NCBI RefSeq assembly: GCF_001529295.1
Contig: NZ_LLWK01000035.1
Coordinates: 62,001 to 126,000 of the forward strand
From: Flavobacterium sp. TAB 87
Lineage (GTDB): Bacteria > Bacteroidota > Bacteroidia > Flavobacteriales > Flavobacteriaceae
Length of the DNA stretch: 64,000 bases
Reading direction: 5' to 3'
Program-made: the position numbers and the translations under genes
The notes under the pieces: generated by a model
Told to the model about the DNA's origin: nothing
Databases searched by the model: none
The model's input: only the letters and a program-made list of their open reading frames with translations
In this document: positions 54,937 to 63,733 of the stretch, piece by piece
Position numbering within the stretch: position 1 is the first letter of the stretch
How the letters are laid out: the number at the start of each line of letters is the position of its first letter

Positions 54937-55758
54937 ATGTCAGTACCCAACACTAATATTACATCCAAAAAATACAAAAAATTAGTCATTCAAGTTTCAT
55001 TGAACGGACTGTCTTTTTGCTGTTTTGATACCTTAAACAATACCATAAATGCTTTAAGCGACGTCCATTTTGATCAGTTTTCTAAAGAAACTAAGATTGA
55101 GGATTTATTTGCCGACGCTTTTAGTAAGCACTCTGAGTTAAAAGAATCGTACGATGAAATTGTGGTAATTCACAATAATAACTTATCTACTTTTGTACCC
55201 ACAGCACTTTTTGACGAACGCTTTTTAGGAAGTTATTTGCAGTACAATACCAAAGTTTTTAAAACTGATTTTTTTGCCTATGACCAAATTGAAAAATATC
55301 AAATGAATGCGGTTTACATTCCTTATGTCAATATCAATAATTTTTTTATTGATCAATTTGGTGCTTTTGAATACAAGCACGCCAATAGCATTTTAATCGA
55401 AAAGTTACTGGATGCATCCAAAAATAACGATCAAAAAAAGATGATCGTACATTTTAACCAGCGTCATTTTGAAATCATTGTCGTTCAAAATCAACAATTA
55501 TTGTTATTCAATTCTTTTGATTATCAAACACCAGAAGATTTTATTTATTATTTACTGTTTACAGCAGAACAGTTACAAATGAATCCGGAAACTTTGAATC
55601 TCGAATTATTGGGAACAATTGCAAAAGACGACGCCTACTTTACAATCGCTTATAAATACATTCGAAATGTTTCTCTCTTTAACGTCTCTAACCTGAAAAA
55701 GAACAATCATTTTACCACTGCTCAAAATCAACAACATTTTATTTTATTTCAATCATGA
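54937..55758 (+). CDS. DUF3822 family protein
   Basis: A 273-residue soluble protein of the DUF3822 family, found in Bacteroidota almost always next to rsmD. Recognisable features are KKLVIQVSLNGLSFCCFDTLNN at the start and VVIHNNNLSTFVPTALFDERFLGSYLQYNTKV. A second half with MIVHFNQRHFEIIVVQNQQLLLFNSFDYQTPEDFIYYLLFTAEQL suggests a duplicated actin-like fold, which is inference. Its stop overlaps the rsmD start by 4 nt, indicating translational coupling. The function is unknown. Confidence 0.85.
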   Translation: MSVPNTNITSKKYKKLVIQVSLNGLSFCCFDTLNNTINALSDVHFDQFSKETKIEDLFADAFSKHSELKESYDEIVVIHNNNLSTFVPTALFDERFLGSYLQYNTKVFKTDFFAYDQIEKYQMNAVYIPYVNINNFFIDQFGAFEYKHANSILIEKLLDASKNNDQKKMIVHFNQRHFEIIVVQNQQLLLFNSFDYQTPEDFIYYLLFTAEQLQMNPETLNLELLGTIAKDDAYFTIAYKYIRNVSLFNVSNLKKNNHFTTAQNQQHFILFQS

Positions 55759-56360
55759 GAATCATTTCAGGCAAACATAAGGGAAGACGCATTTCGCCAC
55801 CAAAAAATCTTCCGGTAAGACCGACAACCGACATGAGCAAAGAAGCATTATTTAATGTTTTGAATAATCATTTTAATTTTGAAGGTTTAAAGGTTTTGGA
55901 CTTATTTTCGGGAACCGGAAACATAAGTTTTGAATTCGCTTCGCGCGGAAGTTCGCCAATTACTTCGGTTGATGGTGATTTTGGTTGTGTAAAATTTATC
56001 AAGCAAACAGCAACAGAATATGATTTTAATATTGCTGCAACTAAAAGTGATGTCTTTAAATATTTAGAAAATTGCAAAACGTCTTACGATATCATTTTCG
56101 CTGATCCTCCGTACGGAATGGATCAAGCTTCTTTTGAAAAAATTGTATTAACTATTTTTGAAAGAGAACTGCTGCACGAAGACGGCATGATGATAATCGA
56201 ACACTCTAAATATTCTAAATTAGAGCATTTAATTAATTTCTCTTTTCAGAAAAATTACGGCGGCTCCTTTTTTAGTTTTTTCGAATTTGATAAAGAGCAC
56301 GAGCAAGATTTAAAAAACTCAGATACTAATTTGCGAATTGTTGACGAAGAAGAGGATTAA
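55755..56360 (+). CDS. rsmD: 16S rRNA (guanine966-N2)-methyltransferase
   Basis: RsmD (201 residues) methylates G966 of 16S rRNA using S-adenosylmethionine. N-terminal MRIISGKHKGRRISPPKNLPVRPTTDMSKEALFNVL is the family signature, followed by motif I VLDLFSGTGNISFEFASRG (SAM site, about 45-63), the SVDGD acidic residue, and the catalytic IIFADPPYGM (DPPY motif). The C-terminal IIEHSKYSKLE matches. It starts by overlapping the DUF3822 gene and ends at a strong terminator. Confidence 0.94.
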   Translation: MRIISGKHKGRRISPPKNLPVRPTTDMSKEALFNVLNNHFNFEGLKVLDLFSGTGNISFEFASRGSSPITSVDGDFGCVKFIKQTATEYDFNIAATKSDVFKYLENCKTSYDIIFADPPYGMDQASFEKIVLTIFERELLHEDGMMIIEHSKYSKLEHLINFSFQKNYGGSFFSFFEFDKEHEQDLKNSDTNLRIVDEEED

Positions 56361-56373
56361 TATCTTGTATAAT

Positions 56374-56418
56374 AAAAACAGCAAAAGCCTTCGAACAATC
56401 GGGGCTTTTGCTGTTTTT
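56374..56418 (+). terminator. Terminator after rsmD
   Basis: AAAAACAGCAAAAGCC (56374-56389) pairs perfectly with GGCTTTTGCTGTTTTT (56403-56418) across a 13-nt loop. Confidence 0.92.
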
Positions 56419-56666
56419 ACAAACTTTTGTTTTGGTTCTGTATCCAAAATGACTTTATTTAATTTTATGTACAAGTAAGGATTATTTCAACAGTTGTCGT
56501 CTTTGCGGTATCGATCTAAGGTTTTGAACAGTATAAATTTTTATATTTCCTAAGGATCACATTGCTGAAGAACAATTATTTCGCGCCTAACAATTATTTT
56601 TCTTTAAAAATTTGTTTATTCCAAATATTTAGTCGAAGTTTAATCTATATTCAAATACACCTTATT

Positions 56667-57182
56667 ATGAAACATTTTTACATATTATTCGGTACACTTT
56701 CTCTATTTTTCACACTGTCTGTAAGCGCGCAGTCAGCGAAAGTAATTAGAGTTGAAGATGGAAATACAATAGTTGTTCAGGATAAAAACAATAGTTTAAT
56801 TACATTAACATTGGCTGAGGTGCTTTGCCCAGATGCTACCAAGGCATTTGGTAAAAAAGCTAAAAAATACACCGATGCCGAAGTACTTAATAAAGTAATT
56901 GAATACAATATTATTAATGTAGATAGTCAAAAGAGAAATATTGCTATTGTCTTTTATGATAATAAATATTTGTCTGAAGAAATTATTAAAAACGGCTACG
57001 GATGGCATTTCAAAGAAGAGTCCATTTATAATTTCAAAATTTTAAATGATTTGGAAAATTACGCAAAGAATAACAAAATTGGACTTTGGAACGATTCAAC
57101 TATTATCATTCCGTGGGAAATAGCAGATAAAGTAACTGGAAACCGCTCTCAGTTAAGTGAGACACGCGATCCTAGACGCTAA
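56667..57182 (+). CDS. Exported SNase-like (thermonuclease-fold) protein
   Basis: From ATG 56667 a 171-residue protein with a signal peptide ending SVSAQ. An upstream in-frame start at 56562 would add 35 residues before the signal and is rejected. The body follows the staphylococcal nuclease fold: AKVIRVEDGNTIVVQDKNN, then ITLTLAEVLCPDATKAFGKKAKKYTDAEVLNKVI, then YLSEEIIKNGYGWHF and LENYAKNNKIGLWND. The catalytic Arg expected before the ID-P-E turn is replaced by Thr, and the Glu of that turn by Asp, so nuclease activity is doubtful. A structural or binding role is possible. Confidence 0.75.
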   Translation: MKHFYILFGTLSLFFTLSVSAQSAKVIRVEDGNTIVVQDKNNSLITLTLAEVLCPDATKAFGKKAKKYTDAEVLNKVIEYNIINVDSQKRNIAIVFYDNKYLSEEIIKNGYGWHFKEESIYNFKILNDLENYAKNNKIGLWNDSTIIIPWEIADKVTGNRSQLSETRDPRR

Positions 57183-57606
57183 TATTTTACTGGAAAAGAA
57201 ATTTCGACTTCATTAATGGTACCTGTTCACTATTAGCGTAAATTTCCACAAAAATGAACTACTATATAATTACAAAGTGTATAGATAGTTTAAAACATAA
57301 CCGCCTTAAAAACAAATTTTTAATTGAAAGCTGTGTAAACTTATCAAAAGTTTCGCAGCTTTTAATTTTTTACAACAACGCTTCCAACAACGGCTTCTTT
57401 TAATAAATTTAAAGACGATAGCCTCACAAAAAAAAAATCAATTAAAATAATTAACATCAACGCAAATCAGCTTTCAAAGTCTTGAAGCTAAATTAGGGCG
57501 CTAGAGCACTTTTTTGAAATTTAATAATTGCTGTTTTAATAACATTAAGATAACATAAACCTCGAATTGTTATAGGACTTTTGTACAAAATTAAACCCAA
57601 CTAAAA
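57183..57606. other. Intergenic region with terminator-like hairpin
   Basis: Contains an imperfect hairpin at about 57327-57368 (AAAGCTG..AAACTT paired with AAGTTT..CAGCTTT, then T-rich), probably the terminator of the SNase-like gene. The rest, up to the phosphate transporter at 57607, shows no clear ORF or consensus promoter. Confidence 0.45.
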
Positions 57607-59853
57607 ATGGAGCAGATTTATGTTATAATGTTGATTGCGTTAGGAGTTTTGGCAATCATAGATTTAATGGTTGGCGTGAGTAATGACGCGGTAAATTTTT
57701 TGAATTCCGCAATTGGATCTAAAGCAATTTCCTTTAAAACTACCATGATCGTGGCGAGTGCGGGAGTATTAATTGGTGCCATGTTTTCCAGCGGTATGAT
57801 GGAAATTGCCCGAAGCGGAATTTTTGTACCAAGCATGTTTAGTTTTAACGATGTGATGATTATTTTTCTGGCGGTAATGATTTCAGACATCCTCCTATTG
57901 GATGTTTTTAACTCTCTAGGTCTTCCTACATCGACTACCGTTTCTATTATTTTTGAGCTTTTAGGGGCTGCGGTTTGTCTTGCTTTATATAAAATTTACA
58001 CTGCAGATGATTCTTTAGACACTTTGGGAATGTATATTAATACTGAAAAAGCGTCGGCAATTGTTTACAGCATCTTGCTCTCTGTTCTTTTATCCTTTGC
58101 GGTGGGTAGTTTGGTACAATATATTTCGAGGTTAATTTTTACATTTCACTACGAGAAAAAATTAAAATATTTTGGTGCTATTTTCGGTGGAATTGCTATT
58201 TCGGCAATTACATTTTTTATTTTAATTAAAGGATTAAAAGGAGTTTCATTTATTTCTACACAGCAATTTGCTTGGATCGATAAGCATCAGTTTTTGATTT
58301 TGGGAGTTAATTTTGCGTTTTTTACCTTACTTTCTCAAGTGCTGATAAGCTATTTTAAAATCAATATTCTGCGGGTTATCATCATCATCGGAACTTTTGC
58401 TTTGGCACTTGCTTTTGCAGGAAATGACTTGGTGAATTTTATAGGTGTGCCAATTGCGGCATTCAATTCGTACGAAATCTTTAATGCTAGCGGAGTTTCG
58501 GGCGATGCTTTGATGATGGGAGCTCTTGCAAATGATGATATTGTTGCTCCGTTTTACTTCTTGTTACTGGCAGGAATTGTAATGGTAATTACGCTTTGGA
58601 CGTCTAAAAAAGCAAAGGCGGTAATAGAAACTGGGGTAAATTTATCTCGCCAAGGTGACGGCGTGGAAAAGTTTTCTCCAAATGCAGCTTCGCGAGGGAT
58701 CGTGAGATTGGGTGTTTATATTGGAGAAGGAATCAACTTCTTCTTACCTAAATCATTGCAAATCAAAATTGACAATCGTTTTATAAGCGTCAAAAAATCA
58801 AGCAAAAAATCTGACGACGAACCTGCATTTGATATGGTTAGAGCATCGGTAAATTTAATGGTTGCGAGTATTCTGATTGCCATAGGAACATCGATGAAAT
58901 TGCCGTTATCAACTACGTACGTAACCTTTATGGTTGCCATGGGTACTTCTTTTGCCGACCGAGCTTGGGATAGAGAAAGTGCCGTTTATAGAATAGCTGG
59001 AGTTTTTAAAGTTATCGGAGGTTGGTTTTTTACGGCATTCGTTGCTTTTGCGTTAGCACTTATCATTGCATATATTTTAAAAATTGGTGAGGTTTTTGCA
59101 TTTGTAGGATTGCTTTTGATGCTTGCCATCATGCTGTACCGAAGCTCTAGAAAATACAAAGAAAAGGTTGCTGTTGAAGAAGAAATCAAGAGCTTGAACA
59201 AAGAAGATATTGGTACTGTTACCGAAATGATTGCCGAAAGTTCTGCCCAAATTTCGAAGGTTTTCCGCAAGACTTCTGCCTTGTATTCAAATGTAATTGA
59301 TAATTTAAGTTTGCATGATTTAGCCAAACTGAAATTGAACAAGAAAGACCAAAAGAAACTTGAAAAAGAAATTGATGAGCTAAAAAGTAACGTATTTTAT
59401 TTCATCAAAAACTTAGACGACAATTCAGTTGAAGCTAGTAAATTCTACATTTTGATCTTAGGTTACCTGCAAGATATGGTTCAGTCTATAGACTTCATTA
59501 CTGCTACTAGTTATTCGCACGTGAACAATAATCATAAGCCTTTAAAGTTTAATCAGATTCGTGATCTTAAAACAATTGACCGACAGGTGCAGTATTTACT
59601 GCAGCTTCTTGAAGACAGTTTTAAATCTGAAGATTTCTATAAAATTGATTTAATTTTAAAAGACAAGCAAGTGTTATTGGATACTGTTTCTAATCTTATT
59701 TCGAAGCAAATTAACCGAATTAGAACTACCGAGACGAGTCCGAAGAACAGCAAATTATACTTCGCTTTGTTATTAGAAACTAATGATTTGGTAAAATCAA
59801 TTATGAATTTATTAGAGTTGTTTAAAGAGTTCAATACACATCAAAAGAGATAA
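57607..59853 (+). CDS. Pit-family phosphate transporter fused to a PhoU-like domain
   Basis: A 748-residue membrane protein. The transporter part (about 1-510) has the PHO-4 repeats: VGVSNDAVNFLNSAIGSKAISFKTTMIVASAGVLIGAMF with DILLLDVFNSLGLPTSTTVSIIFELLGAAV, and the second copy FAGNDLVNFIGVPIAAFNSYEIF with SIGT-like IAIGTSMKLPLSTTYVTFMVAMGTSFADRAW. Both carry the GND/SND and P-(L/T)-S-T-T motifs. A cytosolic C-terminal part (about 525-748) is helical and PhoU-like: ESSAQISKVFRKTSALYSNVIDNL, then DELKSNVFYFIKNLDDNSVEASKFY. In many bacteria Pit and a PhoU-like (DUF47) protein are separate genes. Here they are one chain. Confidence 0.88.
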   Translation: MEQIYVIMLIALGVLAIIDLMVGVSNDAVNFLNSAIGSKAISFKTTMIVASAGVLIGAMFSSGMMEIARSGIFVPSMFSFNDVMIIFLAVMISDILLLDVFNSLGLPTSTTVSIIFELLGAAVCLALYKIYTADDSLDTLGMYINTEKASAIVYSILLSVLLSFAVGSLVQYISRLIFTFHYEKKLKYFGAIFGGIAISAITFFILIKGLKGVSFISTQQFAWIDKHQFLILGVNFAFFTLLSQVLISYFKINILRVIIIIGTFALALAFAGNDLVNFIGVPIAAFNSYEIFNASGVSGDALMMGALANDDIVAPFYFLLLAGIVMVITLWTSKKAKAVIETGVNLSRQGDGVEKFSPNAASRGIVRLGVYIGEGINFFLPKSLQIKIDNRFISVKKSSKKSDDEPAFDMVRASVNLMVASILIAIGTSMKLPLSTTYVTFMVAMGTSFADRAWDRESAVYRIAGVFKVIGGWFFTAFVAFALALIIAYILKIGEVFAFVGLLLMLAIMLYRSSRKYKEKVAVEEEIKSLNKEDIGTVTEMIAESSAQISKVFRKTSALYSNVIDNLSLHDLAKLKLNKKDQKKLEKEIDELKSNVFYFIKNLDDNSVEASKFYILILGYLQDMVQSIDFITATSYSHVNNNHKPLKFNQIRDLKTIDRQVQYLLQLLEDSFKSEDFYKIDLILKDKQVLLDTVSNLISKQINRIRTTETSPKNSKLYFALLLETNDLVKSIMNLLELFKEFNTHQKR

Positions 59854-59895
59854 TTATTAGTACAAAAACATGATCAAAAAATAGATCGTGGTTCA

Positions 59896-59966
59896 TAGCC
59901 CTGATCGAAACGGCATCCTTTGTGTGCGCCGCAGCGCGCACAAAGATAAAGTGCAGAGCAGGAAGT
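59896..59966 (+). repeat. Dispersed flavobacterial hairpin element, copy C
   Basis: TAGCCCTGATCGAAACGGCATC, an inner stem CTTTGTGTGCGC/GCGCGCACAAAG, then GATAAAGTGCAGAGCAGGA. Outer arms CCTG and CAGG pair, where copy B has CCCG and CGGG: a compensatory change. It lies in the 187-base space between the phosphate transporter and the outer membrane protein gene, close to both gene ends, where it may also act as a terminator-like structure. Confidence 0.75.
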
Positions 59967-60040
59967 TTGTTGCTATAAAATGCCAAACATGATGCTCCAA
60001 AATTAAATCTTAAAATCAATTATCCGATGGCCGTTAAATA

Positions 60041-61297
60041 CTAAAAGCTTTCGCCTGTGTTGACATAAAAGCTTTTGGAATGGTTTCCTACTGCGTACGA
60101 AGCCACCACATTTGTCTTGGTTTTCTTGTCTATTAAAAGTCGAAGTCCAACGCCAAAGGCCGGTTGTATGTACTCTAAAACCTGAATGTTTCTGTCTCGG
60201 TCGCTGGCTGAGGTAAAATTACCAAATACGGTTCCACTCAACAATTGGTTGCACAAAATAGGAAAACGATATTCAGTTTCAAAATAAACCAAATCTTGTC
60301 CGCGCAACAGTCCTTGTGTGTACCCTCGCCCGCCTCTACTTTGCTGGTCAAATCCTACGGCTGGTAAATTTAAATAAGGTAAATTTCCTTTGGTTAAAAA
60401 CTGACCGTAACTCCAGAAAGCTAACACGTGCTGATCGTTTGTTTTGCTCAACGGAATATAATATTTGAGCTCGGTAAACAGAACCATGCTAGCTGCTCCA
60501 TTTTTTTCGACGGGCAAATTGGTTCTGTAATTTACGTTAGCAAATAGGCCGTGATTAGGATTGACTAAGTTGTCGCGCGAATCATAAACTAAATTGGCAC
60601 TGATTCCTTTTACAGCATATTTGTCGGTACGAAAACCATGCAAGGTGTTGTAGTCATTGTGATAAGTTGTTTCATTATTGGCCAGATCCAAAGGTTCGTC
60701 CACAATGTTCATGTAAACATCATAGTGAACGCCGCCGCCCATGTATAAATTATCTGCTACGAGAGCGGATGCAGTTTGATGAAATTTAATAAAATCATAT
60801 TTCATGGGTTGCGCAATGGACTCGATTTCGAAATCGGTTTTGGGTGGCGGAATAATATCTGCTCCTAGTCCGTAATTATCTTGTGAAAATTTATAATAAC
60901 GCCAATCACCACCCAAATACAATTTGTTGTGATTGAGTAGCAAGTTACTTTTTACATCAATCAATATTTGTTTTTTGGTAGTATAGGTTGCCATTAAGTA
61001 GGCAGTCGAATATTTATCTTCGGGCAATTTACCTTTAAAAGTATATTGTGTTATAGCTCCATAAATCAAACCATTGGCTGGCTGAACGAAAACTACCGGC
61101 AAGATGAGTAAGAAATTGTCTTTTGTGGGTTTAATTACCGCTAAAGAATCTTTCTTTTTAAACAGCTCTGGCAAATCTTTAACTGGACACTCTCTTGAAT
61201 CGTTATCGTCGTTCTGCGCAAATGAGAATTGAGAAAAAAGCAATAGAATGGGTAGTGCCACAACGGTTACCCATTTACTTTTAGTGTTTTTAGACAT
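60041..61297 (-). CDS. BamA/TamA-family outer membrane barrel protein
   Basis: A 418-residue outer membrane protein with a signal peptide (to FSFAQ). The mature part lacks POTRA domains and is barrel: VVFVQPANGLIYGAITQYTF, TAYLMATYTTKKQILIDV, VKGISANLVYDSRDNLVNPNHGLFANVNYRTN, TELKYYIPLSKTNDQHVLAFWS, then RGGRGYTQGLLRGQDLVYFETEYRFPI. The RGYxxG-like loop and AVGNHSKSFYVNTGESF end with terminal Phe suit the BamA/Omp85 (surface antigen) family. POTRA-less Omp85 barrels of this kind occur in Bacteroidota. The cargo is unknown. Confidence 0.88.
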   Translation of the reverse strand: MSKNTKSKWVTVVALPILLLFSQFSFAQNDDNDSRECPVKDLPELFKKKDSLAVIKPTKDNFLLILPVVFVQPANGLIYGAITQYTFKGKLPEDKYSTAYLMATYTTKKQILIDVKSNLLLNHNKLYLGGDWRYYKFSQDNYGLGADIIPPPKTDFEIESIAQPMKYDFIKFHQTASALVADNLYMGGGVHYDVYMNIVDEPLDLANNETTYHNDYNTLHGFRTDKYAVKGISANLVYDSRDNLVNPNHGLFANVNYRTNLPVEKNGAASMVLFTELKYYIPLSKTNDQHVLAFWSYGQFLTKGNLPYLNLPAVGFDQQSRGGRGYTQGLLRGQDLVYFETEYRFPILCNQLLSGTVFGNFTSASDRDRNIQVLEYIQPAFGVGLRLLIDKKTKTNVVASYAVGNHSKSFYVNTGESF

Positions 61298-61507
61298 GTA
61301 GAATTAGTTTTATGTATAAAGGAACAACATTTACTAAAAGAAAAATTCTTTTTAATCAATTATTTTATACCGACAAAAGTATAAATGTCCACGTTAAAAG
61401 AAATGCAGGCAACATCAATTGCATTTGAAATTATTAAAAGTACAAACTGTTTAGAGCTCACTTTCAGTACAAATTCTAATACGATAAAATCACTAATAGA
61501 TAATTAA

Positions 61508-62056
61508 TTATTTCCCGATAACCCAACCCAAACTAAAATTTGCAACAATTGATAAATCTGTATTATACCGATCAAAATTTACTCCAGCTCCAAAGTTTAA
61601 ATTTAGATTGAATTTTCGTCTATAAGTCCGTTGCAAACCCCACACTGGCGCAATGGTCAATGATGGTACATATTCTCCAAAGTTTTTGTTAGTAGAGATC
61701 GATTGAAAGTTATAAATAGCAGTTACTGCCATGAAATTTCCAGAATTAAAAGCCGTTTTTTTGCCTTTAGCTGCTCTTTTCTCTAAGTTATAATAATGTC
61801 GAAACTGTTCTTGAATAAAGGGCATAAAGTAAAAGGTTGACTCATTGTTAAAATCACTAGATCTATAACCAAATCCTGAAGTAAGTTCAGAGTAAAGCGT
61901 GTTTTTATCAGAGAAAGCATGTTCATAAACAAAACCCGGTAATAATACATTAATTTTAAATTGACTTTTAGCAACAGTCACTACTGCTTCCTCTTGCGCT
62001 TGAACTCCCGTAAATAGTAATAATGATGCAATTAAAAGAAAGTATTTTTTTGACAT
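61508..62056 (-). CDS. Exported beta-rich protein, putative outer membrane
   Basis: A 182-residue protein with a signal peptide (ending GVQAQ). Alternating strands include SQFKINVLLPGFVYEHAFSDKNTLYSELTSGFGYR, then FYFMPFIQEQFRHYYNLEKRAAKGKK, FMAVTAIYNFQSI and LNLNFGAGVNFDRYNTDLSIVANFSLGWVIGK. This suggests a small outer membrane barrel similar to DUF3575-like proteins, but no family is certain. It is monocistronic. Confidence 0.75.
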   Translation of the reverse strand: MSKKYFLLIASLLLFTGVQAQEEAVVTVAKSQFKINVLLPGFVYEHAFSDKNTLYSELTSGFGYRSSDFNNESTFYFMPFIQEQFRHYYNLEKRAAKGKKTAFNSGNFMAVTAIYNFQSISTNKNFGEYVPSLTIAPVWGLQRTYRRKFNLNLNFGAGVNFDRYNTDLSIVANFSLGWVIGK

Positions 62057-62241
62057 TTTGATTTATTTTTTTTTAAAACAAAACAAAAGTAGTACTTAAT
62101 AAGATAATCAAAGTAAAAACTTACATCTTTATTATTCGATTAGTAGTTGCAACCTTCAATATTATAACTAACATAAAAAATTATATAATAATAATTGCAG
62201 CGCTCGGTCCTAAATTTGGGTATAATTATAAAACAAACATC

Positions 62242-62436
62242 ATGAATTTAAAAAGATTTTTCGGAGCATTACTTACCATTTTAGGAATCGGTGGATTGAT
62301 TTATACTGCTGTCATATTTGCAGGTACAGGTGGAGAGACTAGAGATATTAAGACGCTGGTAATTTATGGAATACTTGGAATCGTGTTCTTTTCTGCTGGT
62401 ATTAGTCTGGTTAGAACTACTAAGGACGAATCTTAA
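62242..62436 (+). CDS. Small two-helix membrane protein
   Basis: A 64-residue protein with two membrane helices: FFGALLTILGIGGLIYTAVIFAG and LVIYGILGIVFFSAGISLV, and a charged tail. It starts at ATG, preceded by an AT-rich leader, and is followed by the RNase P RNA gene on the opposite strand. No function is assigned. Similar small proteins occur widely in Flavobacterium (recollection, not searched). Confidence 0.7.
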   Translation: MNLKRFFGALLTILGIGGLIYTAVIFAGTGGETRDIKTLVIYGILGIVFFSAGISLVRTTKDES

Positions 62437-62468
62437 TTTCTAAAGGTGAAGGAGAAAATTAAAAAAAT

Positions 62469-62780
62469 GCAGACCTGTAAGCCGGATTCTGTTCTTGTTA
62501 CAAGTAACAATACCTTATCATTTATCTAGATCACGTATTACTACGGGACTCGAGCTACCTACCCTTCAACAACGAACGAGACGCTCTTAAATGCTGATAT
62601 ACTTGGTATTTCACCGCATAGAGTTTACCTGTTTTCACTACAGCATTACCTGTACATACTTTCTGTTGCACTTGTCCTGATTCTGATTGCTCAGAACCGA
62701 CGGGTGTTACCCGCTATGCTTCTCTGTGGTGTCCGGACTTTCCTCCCCCCGCCAAGGCGGGAGGCGATAAGGCGGTCTGC
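62469..62780 (-). ncRNA. rnpB: RNase P RNA
   Basis: Read on the minus strand, the RNA opens with GCAGACCGCC and closes with ACAGGTCTGC, so the ends pair as helix P1 (GCAGACC 62774-62780 with GGTCTGC 62469-62475). The universal 5' core GAGGAAAGTCCGGACACCACAG, at about 62724-62745, and the 3' core ACAGAATCCGGCTTACAGGTC are present. The P3 hairpin is CCCGCC/GGCGGG (62748-62761). It is the catalytic RNA that matures tRNA 5' ends. Length of about 312 nt suits a bacterial type A RNA. Confidence 0.95.
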
Positions 62781-62907
62781 GGGTGCAAATTTAGTTTTTT
62801 ATTATAGTCATATCCTAATTAATCTCATTTTACTTTACCAGTAGTTTTCTGAAACCTTTTACGCATAAATTGTCTATATTTAAAGTTCAACTTTTAAATC
62901 TTGAATC

Positions 62908-63201
62908 ATGGTAAAAATGTACCACTACAGCACGGTCGCTAAAGCCCTAGATCAATTACATGAAAAGGGATTTACGTTTGACTACAATGTAAACGAGGCC
63001 ATTATTGTAAAAAATCCGGAGAAATTCGAAATTGTTCACATTTATCGTTACGAAGGAAATTCAGATCCTGGTGATGAAGCCGTAGTTTACGGAATTAAAT
63101 CATCATCCGGTAAAAAAGGAGTTTTTGTGGCTGGTTTTTCGGCAAATAGTCAAACTGAAGCGTGCAAAGTCTTAATTGATTTGAGCATCAAAGGCAGATA
63201 A
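62908..63201 (+). CDS. Small conserved soluble protein of unknown function
   Basis: A 97-residue protein: [47 protein letters not shown], then [26 protein letters not shown]. This small family is common in Bacteroidota and is often labelled phosphoribosylpyrophosphate synthetase in databases (recollection). It has neither the size nor the PRPP-binding motif of that enzyme, so the label should not be adopted. No function is assigned. Confidence 0.75.
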   Translation: MVKMYHYSTVAKALDQLHEKGFTFDYNVNEAIIVKNPEKFEIVHIYRYEGNSDPGDEAVVYGIKSSSGKKGVFVAGFSANSQTEACKVLIDLSIKGR

Positions 63202-63475
63202 GATAATTTGATACAAAGTGCATTTACTCTATTATTAATTTTGTTACTTACCTTATGTAAAATACCTACGAGTTTTTGTAAATGACAATTGATCTAAATT
63301 GAAATGATGCAAAAACTTCTGTTAATTCTATAAATTGAAAACGAAGTAATCTCTTAATTTTGAAAAAAATAAACGTAATCAAAACTTGCAAAATACAGTA
63401 TGTAAATTGATCTTTTACTCAAATTATCTTCTGTATTTAGCATAATACCATTAAAAAATAATAAATATTTAAATT
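63202..63475. other. Intergenic, nothing recognised
   Basis: About 270 bases of AT-rich DNA before a small lipoprotein gene. No ORF, terminator with a convincing T run, or promoter pair was identified. Confidence 0.35.
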
Positions 63476-63652
63476 ATGAAAAACATAATAAACAGAATTT
63501 TAGTATTAAGCATAATACTTTTTTCATTTACGAGTTGTGAAGTTATTGGTGGAATTTTTAAAGCCGGAATGGGTGTAGGTATATTTATAGTGATTGCAAT
63601 TATAGCTGTTATCATTTTTGCATTCAGCAAACTTTTTGGAGGTAAAAAATAA
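63476..63652 (+). CDS. Small lipoprotein with a membrane helix
   Basis: A 58-residue ORF (ATG 63476, TAA 63650-63652). The first 21 residues form a lipoprotein signal (LFSFTSC, Cys21). After about a dozen residues comes a second hydrophobic stretch, GVGIFIVIAIIAVIIFAF, and the tail SKLFGGKK. A terminator follows within 30 nt, supporting a real transcript. It is short enough to be missed by length cut-offs. The function is unknown. Confidence 0.65.
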   Translation: MKNIINRILVLSIILFSFTSCEVIGGIFKAGMGVGIFIVIAIIAVIIFAFSKLFGGKK

Positions 63653-63676
63653 AATACGTACTTTTTAATTCCAAAA

Positions 63677-63712
63677 AAAACTCCCGTACTATAAACAGTA
63701 TGGGAGTTTTTT
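63677..63712. terminator. Bidirectional terminator between the small lipoprotein and the ABC-F gene
   Basis: AAAACTCCCGTACT (63677-63690) pairs with AGTATGGGAGTTTT (63697-63710), with one G-T pair, around a 6-nt loop, and A and T runs flank it. Confidence 0.88.
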
Positions 63713-63733
63713 AATTTTATAACGCTATTAAAA

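Noticed and set aside
56562..56666. Longer start for the SNase-like protein
   Set aside because: It would precede a good signal peptide at 56667.
59831..60019. Minus-strand ORF between the phosphate transporter and the barrel gene
   Set aside because: It mainly translates hairpin repeat copy C and resembles no protein.
62747..62762. GC-rich CCCGCC-AA-GGCGGG hairpin as a terminator or separate repeat
   Set aside because: It lies inside the RNase P RNA as the P3-type hairpin.
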